Part shown: positions 44,770 to 54,664 of the stretch, in pieces
Layout of the letters: each line of letters opens with the position of its first letter
Numbering within the stretch: position 1 is the stretch's first letter
Origin: Cryobacterium psychrotolerans
GTDB lineage: Bacteria > Actinomycetota > Actinomycetes > Actinomycetales > Microbacteriaceae
DNA length: 54,968 nucleotides
Direction of reading: 5' to 3'
Assembly (NCBI RefSeq): GCF_900101115.1
Contig: NZ_FNFU01000019.1
Span: forward strand, 1-54,968
Position numbers and translations under genes: made by a program
The notes under the pieces: generated by a model
Database searches by the model: none
The model's input: the letters and a program-made list of their open reading frames with translations, nothing else
What the model was told of the DNA's origin: nothing

Positions 44770-47361
44770 TCAGGGCTTCGTGACGATGCTGACCAGGCGC
44801 GGGGCGCGCACGATCACGTTCACGATCTCGCGGTCGCCCACCGAGCGGATGATGGCGGCCGACTCGCGGGCCAGCTTCTCCAGGTCCGTACTCGTGATCT
44901 TCGGCGACACCTCGAGGCGGTCGCGCACCTTGCCGTCGACCTGCACGACGGCGGTGACCGCTTCCGCCACGAGAAGCGTCGGGTCGGCCTTGCGCCACTG
45001 GGCCAGGGCGACGCACGGCTCGTAGCCGAGGCGCTCCCACATGTCCTCCGCCGTGTACGGCGAGAACAGGTTCAGCGCCATCGCGGTCGTCTCGGCCGCC
45101 TCGCGGACCGCGGCATCCCCGCCCCCGGCGCCCGTGTCGATCACCTTGCGGGTGGCGTTCACGAGCTCCATCAGGCGGGCGACGACGACGTTGAACTTGA
45201 ACGCCTCGATGAGCGATGGGGCGTCGGCGAGGAACCGGTGAGTCACCCGACGCAGGGCCTGGTCGCCCGTCTTCCACTCGATGCCGGGCGTGCTCGTGAC
45301 GTCCCTGGCCATGCGCCACGCGCGGGCGAGGAACTTGGCCGAACCAACCGGCGAGACATCCGCCCAGTCGATGTCGTCCTCGGGCGGGCCGGCGAAGGCC
45401 ATGGTCAGGCGCACGGCGTCGACGCCGTGCCGCTCAACCTCCTCGGTGAAGTAGACGAGGTTGCCCTTGCTCTTGGACATCTTGGCGCCGTCCAGCACGA
45501 CCATGCCCTGGTTCAGCAGCGACGTGAACGGTTCGGTGAAGGTGACGTGACCCAGGTCGAAGAGCACCTTGGTGATGAAGCGCGCGTACAGCAGGTGCAG
45601 GATGGCGTGCTCGACGCCGCCGACGTACTGGTCGACCGGCGCCCACTTCTCGGCTTCCTTCGGGTCGAAGGCCTGGGTGTCGTCGTTGGGGTTCAGGAAG
45701 CGCAGGAAGTACCAGGAGCTGTCGACGAAGGTGTCCATCGTGTCCGCGTCGCGGCGGGCGGGAGTGCCGTCGATCGGGTTGGGCACGTTGACCCAGTCCG
45801 TCGCCCCGCCGAGCGGCGAGGTGCCCTTGGGCGTGAGGTCCAGGCCCTCGCTGGAGGGCAGGAGGACGGGAAGCTGGTCCTCCGGGACCGGGATCTCGGA
45901 GCCGTCCTCGCCATGGATGATCGGGATCGGGGTGCCCCAGTAGCGCTGGCGCGAGATCAGCCAGTCGCGGATGCGATAGTTCTTCGCCGTCCGGCCGGTG
46001 CCGTCGCTGGTGAGCTGTTCGATCATCCGCTTGACGGCGTTGTTCTTGCTCAGCCCGTTGAGCGCGCCGGAGTTGATCAGGCGGCCCTCCCCGGTCAGCG
46101 CGATGCCCGTGGCCGCCGGGTCCAAAGGCGGGAGTTCCTCGCTGCCGTCGAGCATGGCCTCGGTGATCACCGGGATCGTGCCGGTGACCGGGGCGGTGGT
46201 GTCGACGACGACCCGCACGGGCAGGTCGAAGGCGCGGGCGAAGTCCAGGTCGCGCTGGTCGTGGGCGGGGACGGCCATGACCGCGCCGTGCCCGTAGTCC
46301 GCGAGCACGTAGTCGGCCGCCCAGATGGGCAGGCGCTCCCCGTTGGCGGGGTTGATCGCGTAGCGTTCGAGGAACACGCCGGTCTTCTCCCGGTCGGTGC
46401 TCTGGCGCTCGATCTCGGTGCTGTTCTGCACCCGGGTGAGGTAGCCCTGGAAGGCTTCCTGAACGGCGGGCGAAGCGCCGGCGGCGAGCTCGGCGCCCAG
46501 GTCGGAGTCCGGGGCGACGACCATGAAGGTGGCGCCGAACAGGGTGTCGGGGCGGGTCGTGAAGACGCTGATCGGGGTGTCACGGCCCTCGATCACGAAG
46601 TCGACGTCGGCGCCGATCGACCGGCCGATCCAGTTGCGCTGCATGGTGATCACCTTGGCCGGCCAGCTGCCTTCGAGCTGGTTGAGGTCGTCGAGCAGCC
46701 GGTCGGCGTAGTCGGTGATCTTGAAGTACCACTGGGTGAGCTTCTTCTTCACGACAACGGCGCCGCTGCGCTCGGACGTGCCGTCCGGCAGGACCTGCTC
46801 GTTGGCGAGCACGGTCTGGTCCACCGGGTCCCAGTTCACCCAGCTGTCCTTGCGGTAGGCGAGGCCCTTCTTGTAGAGCTGCAGGAACAGCCACTGGTTC
46901 CACTTGTAATACTCGGGGTCGCTGGTGTGCAGCTCGCGCTCCCAGTCGAAGGATGCCGCGTAGAGCTTCATGCTCTTCTTCTGCTGGGCGATGTTGTCGT
47001 AGGTCCACGCCCGGGGGTCGATGCCGCGCTTGATGGCGGCGTTCTCGGCCGGCAGGCCGAAGGAGTCCCAGCCGATCGGGTGCAGCACGTTGAATCCCTG
47101 CTGGCGCCAGTACCGGGCGACGATGTCGCCCAGCGCGTACACCTCGGCGTGGCCCATGTGCAGGTCACCGGAGGGGTAGGGGAACATGTCGAGCACGTAC
47201 TTGCGCGGGCGGGTGTCGTCGGGGTCGCTCGTGCGGAAGGGCTTCCGTTCCTCCCAGACCGGCTGCCACTTCGCCTGGATGGCCGCGAAGTCATAGAGGT
47301 CTTCGTCGGTCTCGCGGCCGCTCTCGGCGCCGGTCGGTGCGGTGTGCTGCTCGTGTGCCAC
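44770..47361 (-). CDS. leuS: Leucine--tRNA ligase
   Basis: An 863-residue class I synthetase. The HIGH-type motif [14 protein letters not shown] lies near residue 65 and [12 protein letters not shown] precedes it. The CP1 editing domain (about 230-420) includes [19 protein letters not shown] and [16 protein letters not shown]. The KMSKSKGN loop is near residue 627, followed by the anticodon-binding C-terminus. GTG 47361 is the start. No T-box-like leader is visible upstream. Confidence 0.97.
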   Translation of the reverse strand: MAHEQHTAPTGAESGRETDEDLYDFAAIQAKWQPVWEERKPFRTSDPDDTRPRKYVLDMFPYPSGDLHMGHAEVYALGDIVARYWRQQGFNVLHPIGWDSFGLPAENAAIKRGIDPRAWTYDNIAQQKKSMKLYAASFDWERELHTSDPEYYKWNQWLFLQLYKKGLAYRKDSWVNWDPVDQTVLANEQVLPDGTSERSGAVVVKKKLTQWYFKITDYADRLLDDLNQLEGSWPAKVITMQRNWIGRSIGADVDFVIEGRDTPISVFTTRPDTLFGATFMVVAPDSDLGAELAAGASPAVQEAFQGYLTRVQNSTEIERQSTDREKTGVFLERYAINPANGERLPIWAADYVLADYGHGAVMAVPAHDQRDLDFARAFDLPVRVVVDTTAPVTGTIPVITEAMLDGSEELPPLDPAATGIALTGEGRLINSGALNGLSKNNAVKRMIEQLTSDGTGRTAKNYRIRDWLISRQRYWGTPIPIIHGEDGSEIPVPEDQLPVLLPSSEGLDLTPKGTSPLGGATDWVNVPNPIDGTPARRDADTMDTFVDSSWYFLRFLNPNDDTQAFDPKEAEKWAPVDQYVGGVEHAILHLLYARFITKVLFDLGHVTFTEPFTSLLNQGMVVLDGAKMSKSKGNLVYFTEEVERHGVDAVRLTMAFAGPPEDDIDWADVSPVGSAKFLARAWRMARDVTSTPGIEWKTGDQALRRVTHRFLADAPSLIEAFKFNVVVARLMELVNATRKVIDTGAGGGDAAVREAAETTAMALNLFSPYTAEDMWERLGYEPCVALAQWRKADPTLLVAEAVTAVVQVDGKVRDRLEVSPKITSTDLEKLARESAAIIRSVGDREIVNVIVRAPRLVSIVTKP

Positions 47362-47435
47362 GTGGCTCTCATTCGGTGCGGTGTTGGGGACGTGCGGCTC
47401 GCCGGCATCCGCCGACGGCTGGGCCAGGTTCTAGG

Positions 47436-48932
47436 TTACTCACTCCCGGGGTGGCGGCGTCGCGTGGGTGCGGTGCCGGCGCCGAGGGCGTCGAGCAGGG
47501 CAGCGGCCTTGATCCGGGTCTCCTCGATCTCGGAGGCCGGAACGGACAGGGCCGTGATTCCCCCGCCCGTGCCGATGGATGCTCCGTCGCCGTCGAGCAC
47601 GATGCTGCGGATGACCATGGCCAGGTCCACCGCGCCGTCCAGCCCGACGTAGCCGAACGCGCCGGCATAAATGCCGCGCGGGCCATCCTCGAGGTCGTCG
47701 AGGATGGTCATGGCGCTGATTTTCGGGGCGCCGGTCATCGACCCGGCGGGAAAACAGGCGGCGACCGCGTCCACCGAGGACAGGCCGGGGGCGAGCCGGG
47801 CCTCAACGGTGCTGACCAGCTGGTGCACGTGCGCGTAGCTCTCCACGGCGAGCAGGCTGGAGACGGTGACCGAACCCAGCTCGGCGATCCGGCCGAGGTC
47901 GTTGCGCATGAGGTCGACGATCATCAGGTTTTCGGCGCGCTCCTTCTCGCTCGATTCGAGTCCGGCGCGCAGCTCGTCGTCGAGCGCGGCGGTGCCCCCG
48001 CGCGGGCTGGTGCCCTTGATCGGCTTCGTGGTGACCAGGCCGTCGCGGGTGACGGCCAGGAACTGCTCCGGCGAGGCGCTGAGCAGGGCGGTGGCGCCGA
48101 AGCGCAGCAGGCCGCCGTGGTGGCTGGGACTCCCGGCGCGCAGGGCGAGGTAGGCCACGACCGGGTCCGGCCGCGCGTCGATCCTGATCTCGTTGGTCAG
48201 GCAGAGCTGGTAGGCGTCGCCCTCGCGGATGGACGCCTGGCAGCGGAGGATCAACTCCGCGTAGCGTTCCGCGTCGTGTCGCCAGTGCGCCACCGGCCGC
48301 GCGGCATCGACCGGCACCGGCCGAGCGGCATCGGCCGGCACCGGCTCCGGCGACGCACGCAGGGTCGCGCTGACCGCCCGCGCCCAGTCCTCCGCGCTCC
48401 CCGTGCCGTCCACCGTGCCCTTCTCGGCGCTCCAGGAGGGCACGTGGATGAGGGCAGTGACCGTGCGGGCCGCGTGGTCGAAGACGAGGGCGCGGTTGAC
48501 CTCCAGCAGGGCGGCATCCGGGTACCGGGACACGTGCACGGGCGTCCCGACCGTCTGCGCCCCGAGCTCATAGCCGAGCCAGCCGACCCAGCCCAGGCGG
48601 AAACCCTGTTCCGTCGTGTCGTCCAGGGCGGCGCGGCGCGCGAGGTCCTCGCGGAGGAACTCGAAGATCGTTTCCGGCGACGTGATCGCCGGCGCCGGCT
48701 CCACGGACGGATCCGGGGCGCCCACCACGGTGACAGTGACGGTCCCGTCCGGAACGGAGGCGGTCACGAACCGGGAACCCGGGGCGGCCTCCGCCAGGTA
48801 GCTGACGCCGGTCTCGGCGCCCTCGCCGGCGTCCAGCCAGAAGGCGTACGGACTGCTCTCATAGAGGGCGACGAAGGCGCGCGCGGGGTCCCACCATCGG
48901 GGCAACACCGCACGCTGGATTGACCCGGTCAC
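47436..48932 (-). CDS. pabB: Aminodeoxychorismate synthase component I (PabB-type chorismate-binding enzyme)
   Basis: The 498-residue protein has an N-terminal anthranilate-synthase-I-like domain and a C-terminal chorismate-binding domain. VTTKPIKGTSPRGG has the Lys that distinguishes PabB from TrpE (PIAGT). LMIVDLMRNDLGRI and SMTGAPKISAMTIL complete the active site. It forms 4-amino-4-deoxychorismate for folate synthesis with a glutaminase partner that is not in this window. A short PVPADAARPVPVDAARPV duplication lies in the linker between domains. GTG 48932 is the start. Confidence 0.9.
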   Translation of the reverse strand: MTGSIQRAVLPRWWDPARAFVALYESSPYAFWLDAGEGAETGVSYLAEAAPGSRFVTASVPDGTVTVTVVGAPDPSVEPAPAITSPETIFEFLREDLARRAALDDTTEQGFRLGWVGWLGYELGAQTVGTPVHVSRYPDAALLEVNRALVFDHAARTVTALIHVPSWSAEKGTVDGTGSAEDWARAVSATLRASPEPVPADAARPVPVDAARPVAHWRHDAERYAELILRCQASIREGDAYQLCLTNEIRIDARPDPVVAYLALRAGSPSHHGGLLRFGATALLSASPEQFLAVTRDGLVTTKPIKGTSPRGGTAALDDELRAGLESSEKERAENLMIVDLMRNDLGRIAELGSVTVSSLLAVESYAHVHQLVSTVEARLAPGLSSVDAVAACFPAGSMTGAPKISAMTILDDLEDGPRGIYAGAFGYVGLDGAVDLAMVIRSIVLDGDGASIGTGGGITALSVPASEIEETRIKAAALLDALGAGTAPTRRRHPGSE

Positions 48933-49376
48933 GACCCCAGCCTAGGAGACAGCGAGCGACTCGGAGATCTGTCCGGCCCTCCCCTCGTCCGCCGCGCGAT
49001 CGGGCCTGGCGCAGGGCCCCGGCCTGGTTCCCGATCGCCAACCGGCAGAGAGAGCGGTCGCGCTGCTCGTCGAGATGCTCGCCGACGACCAGGCCCTTGC
49101 CCCGGGGCAGGAAGGGGGACCGCCCGAAGGCGACCTCCCCCTGCCACCGCGTCGGACGCTGCACCGGCTTACTTGACTGCCTTGCTGCCCTTGAATTCGA
49201 GATCCACGGTTCCGGACCCGTCGCCCTTGGTCGTGCCGTTGACGGCGGAGGTGGTCTCCCCAAACGTCATCATGGTGTGAGCGATAGCGTCGGCCATCTG
49301 CTCCAACACGGCCCGGCGTCGAGGCCCGGGAAACCGGCCTGCGGGCGAGAATATCCGTCGAATTCGTGGGAAGTGG
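48933..49376. other. Intergenic stretch between pabB and the compatible-solute operon
   Basis: About 440 bases without a convincing gene. It contains a 42-codon minus-strand frame (49169-49297, listed separately). It also holds a plus-strand frame without start (48949-49173) whose translation includes AVALLVEMLADDQALAPGQE and reads like decayed coding sequence. I see no strong terminator or known RNA. It may be the remains of a lost gene. Confidence 0.5.
49169..49297 (-). CDS. Possible small protein or gene remnant, unidentified
   Basis: ATG 49297 to TAA 49169 encodes 42 residues, beginning MADAIAHTMMTFGETTSAVN and ending LEFKGSKAVK. The codons have the GC-rich third positions typical of coding DNA here, and the frame stays open upstream (RAVLEQ before the Met). 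No good ribosome binding site is seen. I do not recognise it; it could be a tail of a degraded gene. Confidence 0.3.
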   Translation of the reverse strand: MADAIAHTMMTFGETTSAVNGTTKGDGSGTVDLEFKGSKAVK

Positions 49377-50300
49377 CTAGAACAGTTTTGCCTGCTTGAG
49401 CCAGGCGGCAGCGATGTCTTCGGCCTTCTTCTGGTCGTTGAAGCTCTGGGCGTTCAGGCTCACCAGGTCCTCGGCGGACAGGGCCGCGCTGACCGTATTG
49501 AGAACCTTCTCGGCCTTGTCGGTGACCCTGTCGGAGACCACCGGCACGACGTTGTCGGCGAAGAAGAGCCCGTCCGGGTCGGCCAGGGCAACGAGCTTGT
49601 CCGACTTGATGTTCGGGCTGGCCGTGTAGATGTTGGTGATCTGGATGTCACCGTCGACGAGGGCCTTGACGGTGAGCGGGCCTCCGCCATCCTCGATCGG
49701 CTTGAAGCCGGCGGTTTCGATGCCGTACTTCTCCTTGAGCGCCGTCGGTCCGTAGGGCCGGGTCTCGAGCTCGGCGTTGCCGCCCACGACGATCGGTTCG
49801 GTGACGTTCTTCAGGGATTCGATGTCGGTCAGCTTGTACTTGTCGGCGAACGCCTGGGTGACGGTCCAGGAGTTCTGGTCGGAGGCATCGGCTTTGTCGA
49901 GCACGCGGAGACCCTCGGGCAGGGCTTCCTGGAGGGTTGCGTAGGTCTCGTCGCTCGTGCCCCCGGCCGCGTTCTTGTCGAGGGCCTGCAGCAGGCTTCC
50001 GGTGTACTCGGGGAACACGTCGATCTTGCCCGCCTCGATGTCGGGAAGGTAGACCTCGCGCTGGCCGATGCGAAAGTCCCGGTCGACGGCGATGTCGTTG
50101 GCCTCGAGCGCCTGGGCGTAGATCTCGGCGATGATCTCGTTCGAGTAGTAGTCCTGCGATCCGACAATCAACTTGTCGCCGGACGCCTTATCCGACCCGC
50201 TGTCCAGCGGGTCGCCGGACGCACACCCTGCGAGGGCTACGACGGCCCCAACCCAGGCCGCACTGACTAGCGCGAGCCGGCCTCTTTTTACTGTGAACAT
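49377..50300 (-). CDS. Glycine betaine/choline-type ABC transporter substrate-binding lipoprotein
   Basis: A 307-residue lipoprotein with signal MFTVKRGRLALVSAAWVGAV and lipobox VALAGCA. The OpuAC-like domain has LIVGSQDYYSNEIIAEIYAQ, DVFPEYTGSLLQAL and LVALADPDGLFFADNVVPVV, typical of OpuCC/OsmF binding proteins for quaternary amines. AGGAAGAAAA precedes ATG 50300, which directly abuts the permease stop. Last gene of the operon. Its ligand, probably a compatible solute, is inferred. Confidence 0.9.
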   Translation of the reverse strand: MFTVKRGRLALVSAAWVGAVVALAGCASGDPLDSGSDKASGDKLIVGSQDYYSNEIIAEIYAQALEANDIAVDRDFRIGQREVYLPDIEAGKIDVFPEYTGSLLQALDKNAAGGTSDETYATLQEALPEGLRVLDKADASDQNSWTVTQAFADKYKLTDIESLKNVTEPIVVGGNAELETRPYGPTALKEKYGIETAGFKPIEDGGGPLTVKALVDGDIQITNIYTASPNIKSDKLVALADPDGLFFADNVVPVVSDRVTDKAEKVLNTVSAALSAEDLVSLNAQSFNDQKKAEDIAAAWLKQAKLF

Positions 50301-51041
50301 CTATTTTCTTCCTTTCGCGATGGTGGATTCCATCCCCGGGCGAGGTCTGACTGACCCGGCCCGGACTTCTGTGGGCCGACCCGCGGCAACGCCGCGCGGC
50401 AGGATGACTCTGTGGATGACCGAGAAAATACCCTCCAGGACCAGGGCCAGCAGGATCACGAGGATCGAGCCGCCCAGCATCTCGGCGTAGTCGCGGGTCT
50501 TCAGTCCGGAGAACAGGAAGCGACCGAGCCCGAAGTCCGCGACGTAGGCGGCCAGGGTGGCCGTGGCGACGACCTGCAGCGTTCCCGAGCGAAGACCGCC
50601 GATCAGCAGCGGCAGCCCCAGGGGGATTTCCACCTTGCGCACGATCTGCCACTCGGACATGCCCACCGAGCGCGCGGCGTCGATGGTGGCCCGGTCGATC
50701 GCCTCGAATCCGGTATACGCGCCGGCCAGCACCGGCGGAATGGCCAGCACGGTCAGCGCCACATACGGTGCCTCGAGTCCGATACCGACCCACAGCGCCA
50801 CCAGGGTGAGCAGGCCGAGCGTCGGCAGGGCCCGCAGCCCGCCGGACACCGCCACCGCCAGGCCCCGGCCGCGTCCGGTGTGGCCAATCAGGAAGCCGAG
50901 CGGAAGGGCGAGCATCGACGCCATCAGGAGGGTGACGAAGGTGAAGACCAGGTGCTCGAGCAGGCGCGAGGGGATGGAGCCGTCCCCCACGTAGTTGGCC
51001 GGGTCGAAGATCCAGTTCAGCGCGTCCAGGAAGAGAGTCAT
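50301..51041 (-). CDS. Compatible-solute ABC transporter permease (OpuCD/OpuCB type), second
   Basis: A 246-residue permease with five to six helices. LLEHLVFTFVTLLMASMLAL opens the transport domain, GLRALPTLGLLTLVALWVGI and the EAA loop (AARSVGMSEWQIVRKVEIPL) follow. ATG 51041 overlaps the stop of the preceding permease (ATGA). Longer in-frame starts run through the other permease in the wrong frame and are rejected. Confidence 0.9.
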   Translation of the reverse strand: MTLFLDALNWIFDPANYVGDGSIPSRLLEHLVFTFVTLLMASMLALPLGFLIGHTGRGRGLAVAVSGGLRALPTLGLLTLVALWVGIGLEAPYVALTVLAIPPVLAGAYTGFEAIDRATIDAARSVGMSEWQIVRKVEIPLGLPLLIGGLRSGTLQVVATATLAAYVADFGLGRFLFSGLKTRDYAEMLGGSILVILLALVLEGIFSVIHRVILPRGVAAGRPTEVRAGSVRPRPGMESTIAKGRK

Positions 51042-51754
51042 TTGGCCGCCTCTCCGCCGTGAACGGCCGCGCCCAGGGCTTTCGGCCCGGGGGTTAACGG
51101 GGCCGACGAGCGCGTCGGACGTGCCGGGCGCGACCACGGCATCAGCAAGCGCCCCAGCGCGACGAGCGCCCCATCGAAGGCCAGGGCGAGCAGGACGGTG
51201 CACACGATCCCGGCCACGATCTCGGCTTCGATCCCGCGCTGGAAGCCGTCGGTAAACAGGCTGCCGAGACTCTGCACCCCGATCACCGCGCCGACCGTCG
51301 CCAGGCTCACCGTGCTCACGGCCACAACACGGAGGCCCGCGAGGAGCACCGGCCCGGCCAGCGGCAGCTGCACCTGCCAGAACAGGGCCCAGCCGGAGAA
51401 GCCCACGGCGGTGGCCGACAGGCGCACATCGGGGTCGACCGAGGCCAGGCCGTCGGCGACCACCCGCACCATCAGGGCGACGCCGTAAATCGTGAGTGCG
51501 ATGACCAGGTTGAGCGGGTCCCGGCCGCTGGTGCCGACGATCGCCGGCAGAACCACGAACAGCGGCAGCGAGGGGATGGCGTAGAGCAGACCCACCGAGA
51601 TCAGGATGAAGCCGCGGCCCAGGCGGAATCTGTGCGCCAGCCACCCGATCGGGAGCGCGATCAGGAAGCTCAGGATGATCGGCGGCACGCTGAGCACGAG
51701 GTGATCAAGGGTGCGGTCCCAGATGAAGTCGAGGTTCGACCAGATCCAGGTCAC
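51038..51754 (-). CDS. Compatible-solute ABC transporter permease, first
   Basis: The 238-residue permease has HLVLSVPPIILSFLIALPIG, then LLYAIPSLPLFVVLPAIVG and an EAA-type loop (RLSATAVGFSGWALFWQVQLPL). A hydrophilic C-terminal tail of about 35 residues follows the last helix. It overlaps the ATPase stop at GTG 51754 (GTGA). Together with the second permease it should form a heterodimeric channel. Confidence 0.9.
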   Translation of the reverse strand: MTWIWSNLDFIWDRTLDHLVLSVPPIILSFLIALPIGWLAHRFRLGRGFILISVGLLYAIPSLPLFVVLPAIVGTSGRDPLNLVIALTIYGVALMVRVVADGLASVDPDVRLSATAVGFSGWALFWQVQLPLAGPVLLAGLRVVAVSTVSLATVGAVIGVQSLGSLFTDGFQRGIEAEIVAGIVCTVLLALAFDGALVALGRLLMPWSRPARPTRSSAPLTPGPKALGAAVHGGEAAK

Positions 51755-52632
51755 CGGGAATCCCCACCCTGCGCCGAAGCACCCGAACCCGGAACCGGGT
51801 CGGCCTCGCCGGGACGTGACCCGCCGGTGAGCACCCCGGCCAGCCGACCCTCGCTGTCGACGAGGATGTCGCGGCCGCCTTGGCTCTCCAGGTGCAGGGC
51901 GCGCTTGCCCCGATCGGCGCCGACGAAGCTGGCTACGAAGTCGTCGGCCGGGCTCGCCAGGATCTCCGTCGGGGAGCCGACTTGCGCGACCCGCCCGCCC
52001 TGGCGCAGGATGACGACCTGGTCGCCGAGCAGGAACGCCTCCTCCACATCGTGGGTGACGAAGACCACGGTCTTGCCGAGCTCTCGCTGCAACCGGATGA
52101 GTTCCTGCTGGAGTTCGGCACGCACGATCGGGTCGACGGCACCGAAGGGCTCGTCCATGAGCAGGATGTTGGGGTTCACGGCGAGGCCCCGCGCCACGCC
52201 GACGCGCTGCTGCTGCCCGCCGGAAAGCTGGCTCGGGTAGCGGTCCGCCAGGGAACGTTCCAGGCCGACCGTGTCGAGCAGGGCCAGGGCATCCGCTCTC
52301 GCCCGCTTCTTCGGCACGCCGCGCAGCAGCGGCACGGTGGCGACGTTGTCGACGACGGTGCGGTGCGGGAGCAGCCCCGAATTCTGCATCACGTAGCCGA
52401 TGCTGCGGCGCAGCTTGACCGGCTCCAGGCCGGCGATGTCGACCCCGTCGATCTCGATGGCGCCGCCGGTGGGATCGACCATGCGGTTGATCATCCGCAG
52501 CAGGGTGGTCTTTCCCGAGCCGGAGGAGCCGACCAGGACGGTGGTCTTGTGGGAGGGCAGCACGAGGCTGAAGTCATCGACGGCCAGGGTGCCGTCGGGG
52601 AACTGCTTGCTTACCGAGCGGAACTCGATCAT
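51751..52632 (-). CDS. Compatible-solute ABC transporter ATP-binding protein (OpuCA/ProV type)
   Basis: A 293-residue ABC ATPase. Walker A GSSGSGKTTLLRMINRM has the ProV-type RMINRM; LSGGQQQRVGVARGLA, LLMDEPFGAVDPIVRAELQ and VTHDVEEAFLLGD are the signature, Walker B and switch. After about 235 residues it has a short CBS-like remnant (LVDSEGRLAGVL), less than the full CBS pair found in many OpuCA proteins. First gene of the operon, 133 bases after tetR. ATG 52632. Confidence 0.92.
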   Translation of the reverse strand: MIEFRSVSKQFPDGTLAVDDFSLVLPSHKTTVLVGSSGSGKTTLLRMINRMVDPTGGAIEIDGVDIAGLEPVKLRRSIGYVMQNSGLLPHRTVVDNVATVPLLRGVPKKRARADALALLDTVGLERSLADRYPSQLSGGQQQRVGVARGLAVNPNILLMDEPFGAVDPIVRAELQQELIRLQRELGKTVVFVTHDVEEAFLLGDQVVILRQGGRVAQVGSPTEILASPADDFVASFVGADRGKRALHLESQGGRDILVDSEGRLAGVLTGGSRPGEADPVPGSGASAQGGDSR

Positions 52633-52765
52633 GGACGTGGCTCATTCCTCGCGGGGACCGGGTCAGCGCGCGGCGAACCCAACCACACTGTATTCGTAAG
52701 TCGCTCTCAAATCGGATTGGCAGCACAGAAACGGATTCCCGCCGGGCCCGGCGCGCGGGCACGCC

Positions 52766-53455
52766 TCAGGAGTGGTGGGAGAGGACCGGGGCTTTCGAGC
52801 CGACGCTCGGCCCGTAGTAGCCCACGAGGTAGTCGTGCATGATCCGACGGCATTCGGCGATGATCCGCTCGTCGCCCTGCAGGTCGGAGGCGAAGGCGCG
52901 CGACAGCAGTGCGTCGGCCATTTCGACGGTCATTTCCAGCCGGAAGTTCAGGTCGGGCCCGGCCGGCAGGCCGAACTCCTCGGCGAGGATGCCCGCGAGG
53001 CGGCGGGCGAAGAAGCCCGATTCGACGTCGTCCGAGTCGACCTCCGCCGTGCGCTCCCGGTCGGCGAAGTGCAGGATGCGGAAACCAGCCTCTGACCGGT
53101 AGAGCCCTACGAACGCGGTGACGGCGCAATCGACGGCATCCCACCAGGTTTCCGGACGGGTGAGCTTCATCTCCTCGACGAAACGCTGACGGAAACGCAG
53201 CACGGCGCGCTCGCGCAGCGCGTGCAGCACGGCAACCCGGTCGGGGTAATAGCGGTACACGGTGCCGATCGAGGCGCCGGCCCGTTCGGCGACCATCGCG
53301 GTCGTGATCCGGTCGAAGCCGACCTCGTCGACCACTGCTGCGGCGGCGTCGAGCAGGGCAGACAGTCGGGCTGCACTGCGCTGCTGCATGGGTTCGGTGC
53401 GGATCTGCTGGCCCTGGCCGGCTGATCCCTCCCCGATGATGTCATTAAGTGACAC
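52766..53455 (-). CDS. TetR-family transcriptional regulator
   Basis: The 229-residue regulator has a TetR helix-turn-helix at the N-terminus (ALLDAAAAVVDEVGFDRITT, AERAGASIGTVYRYYPDRV) and a helical ligand domain with WWDAVDCAVTAFVGLY. GTG 53455 has GGAGG 4 bases upstream; an ATG eight codons earlier is less well placed. It lies upstream of the compatible-solute operon in the same direction and divergent from the App1-like gene, so either could be its target. Confidence 0.9.
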   Translation of the reverse strand: MSLNDIIGEGSAGQGQQIRTEPMQQRSAARLSALLDAAAAVVDEVGFDRITTAMVAERAGASIGTVYRYYPDRVAVLHALRERAVLRFRQRFVEEMKLTRPETWWDAVDCAVTAFVGLYRSEAGFRILHFADRERTAEVDSDDVESGFFARRLAGILAEEFGLPAGPDLNFRLEMTVEMADALLSRAFASDLQGDERIIAECRRIMHDYLVGYYGPSVGSKAPVLSHHS

Positions 53456-53524
53456 GTTTCCTCCTCGACGACTCGTCATATCCTACGGGTTACCGACTGT
53501 GGCTTCGTGTTGCGGCGCGCATGA

Positions 53525-53530
53525 CAGACT
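53525..53530 (+). promoter_or_regulatory. Possible -10 element of a leaderless App1-like transcript
   Basis: CAGACT lies 6 bases before the GTG at 53537 and no Shine-Dalgarno is visible, a layout like the one at 18251. Confidence 0.35.
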
Positions 53531-53536
53531 GGGTAG

Positions 53537-54607
53537 GTGCCAGAGTCCCCCGAAACGCCGAGCATGACCGCCCCAGCGAGCATCATGCACAGGGCTGCCC
53601 GCGCCGAGGACTGGCTGCACGACGTGCGGGAGCGGTACGCGCGCAACCGCGGCTACCGGCCGATCATCATCCCCTATGCCGGCTACGGGACGACCGAGCG
53701 GGTGCGCATCCTCTGTCGTGTGCTCCTGGCCAAACCCGTTGATCCCGAGAGCCAGGCGAAGCAACCCCGGCGCCGCACCGACGGACGGGATTCGGGCATC
53801 CGCGGCTGGCGCAGCTTCACCAGCGTGCCCGTCAACGACGTGACCGTGACGATCGAGATCGGCGGGGGAACCCACCGGGTGCAGGCCGACCGGGGCGGCG
53901 TGGTCGACACCGTCGTCGAGGCCCGGCTCGCGCCGGGCTGGCACGTGGCCCGGTTGCACACGGATGACTCGGCGCCGGTCGAGGCGCCCTTGTTCATCGT
54001 CGCACCCGCGGTGCGCCTCGGAATCATCTCCGACGTCGACGACACCGTCATGGTGACGACCCTGCCTCGCCCTCTCCTGGCGGCCTGGAACACGTTCGTG
54101 CTCGACGAGCACGCCCGGGTTCCCACGCCGGGCATGGCCGTGTTTCTCGACCGCCTCGTGGCGGCGCACGAGGGCGCCCCGGTCATCTATCTCTCGACCG
54201 GGGCCTGGAATGTCGCCCCGACGCTGACCCGCTTCCTCTCGCGGAACATGTATCCGGCGGGTGCGCTCCTGCTCACCGACTGGGGGCCCACGCACGACCG
54301 CTGGTTCCGCAGCGGCCGAGACCACAAGCGGGCCAACCTGCGCCGACTGGCCCAGGAGTTCCCCGACATCCGCTGGATCCTGATCGGCGATGACGGCCAG
54401 CACGACGAGGCCATCTACAGCGAATTCCAGCGTGACTTCCCGGCGAGCGTCGCCGCGGTCGCGATCCGCCGGCTCTCCCCCAGCGAAGCGGTGCTCGCCG
54501 GCGGCCGGTCCAGGGATGCCGCCCAGGCGCGTCCTGGCGCGCCCTGGGTCTACGGGCCGGACGGTTCGAGCCTGGCCGACCAGCTCGCCGAACACGACCT
54601 GTTCTAG
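53537..54607 (+). CDS. App1-family (DUF2183) phosphatidate phosphatase-like protein
   Basis: The 356-residue protein has a beta-rich N-terminal part (PIIIPYAGYGTTERVRILCR, SFTSVPVNDVTVTIEIGG) and the App1 catalytic domain. The domain has LGIISDVDDTVMVTT (HAD-like DxDxT), VIYLSTGAWNVAPTL and WILIGDDGQHDEAIY. Yeast App1 is a Mg-dependent phosphatidate phosphatase; the bacterial substrate is unproven. GTG 53537 is the frame start; an ATG at 53564 is an alternative. The stop lies in a 13-base tandem repeat. Confidence 0.88.
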   Translation: MPESPETPSMTAPASIMHRAARAEDWLHDVRERYARNRGYRPIIIPYAGYGTTERVRILCRVLLAKPVDPESQAKQPRRRTDGRDSGIRGWRSFTSVPVNDVTVTIEIGGGTHRVQADRGGVVDTVVEARLAPGWHVARLHTDDSAPVEAPLFIVAPAVRLGIISDVDDTVMVTTLPRPLLAAWNTFVLDEHARVPTPGMAVFLDRLVAAHEGAPVIYLSTGAWNVAPTLTRFLSRNMYPAGALLLTDWGPTHDRWFRSGRDHKRANLRRLAQEFPDIRWILIGDDGQHDEAIYSEFQRDFPASVAAVAIRRLSPSEAVLAGGRSRDAAQARPGAPWVYGPDGSSLADQLAEHDLF

Positions 54608-54646
54608 CAGGCTGGTCTAGCAGGCTGGTCCAGCAGACCGGTCTAG
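54603..54646. repeat. 13-base tandem repeat over the App1-like stop codon
   Basis: Two exact copies of tctagcaggctgg (54603, 54616) are followed by a diverged third (tccagcagaccgg) and a partial fourth (tctag). The first copy contains the TAG stop. It ends shortly before the IS110 element. Confidence 0.85.
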
Positions 54647-54664
54647 ACGCTATGGGGTATTGAG

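Noticed and set aside
47362..47435. Search for a T-box or leader peptide upstream of leuS
   Set aside because: The gap to pabB is short and shows no T-box core sequence or leucine-rich short frame.
44572..47652. 1026-codon plus-strand open frame opposite leuS
   Set aside because: Antisense of leuS; long only because stops are rare at this GC content.
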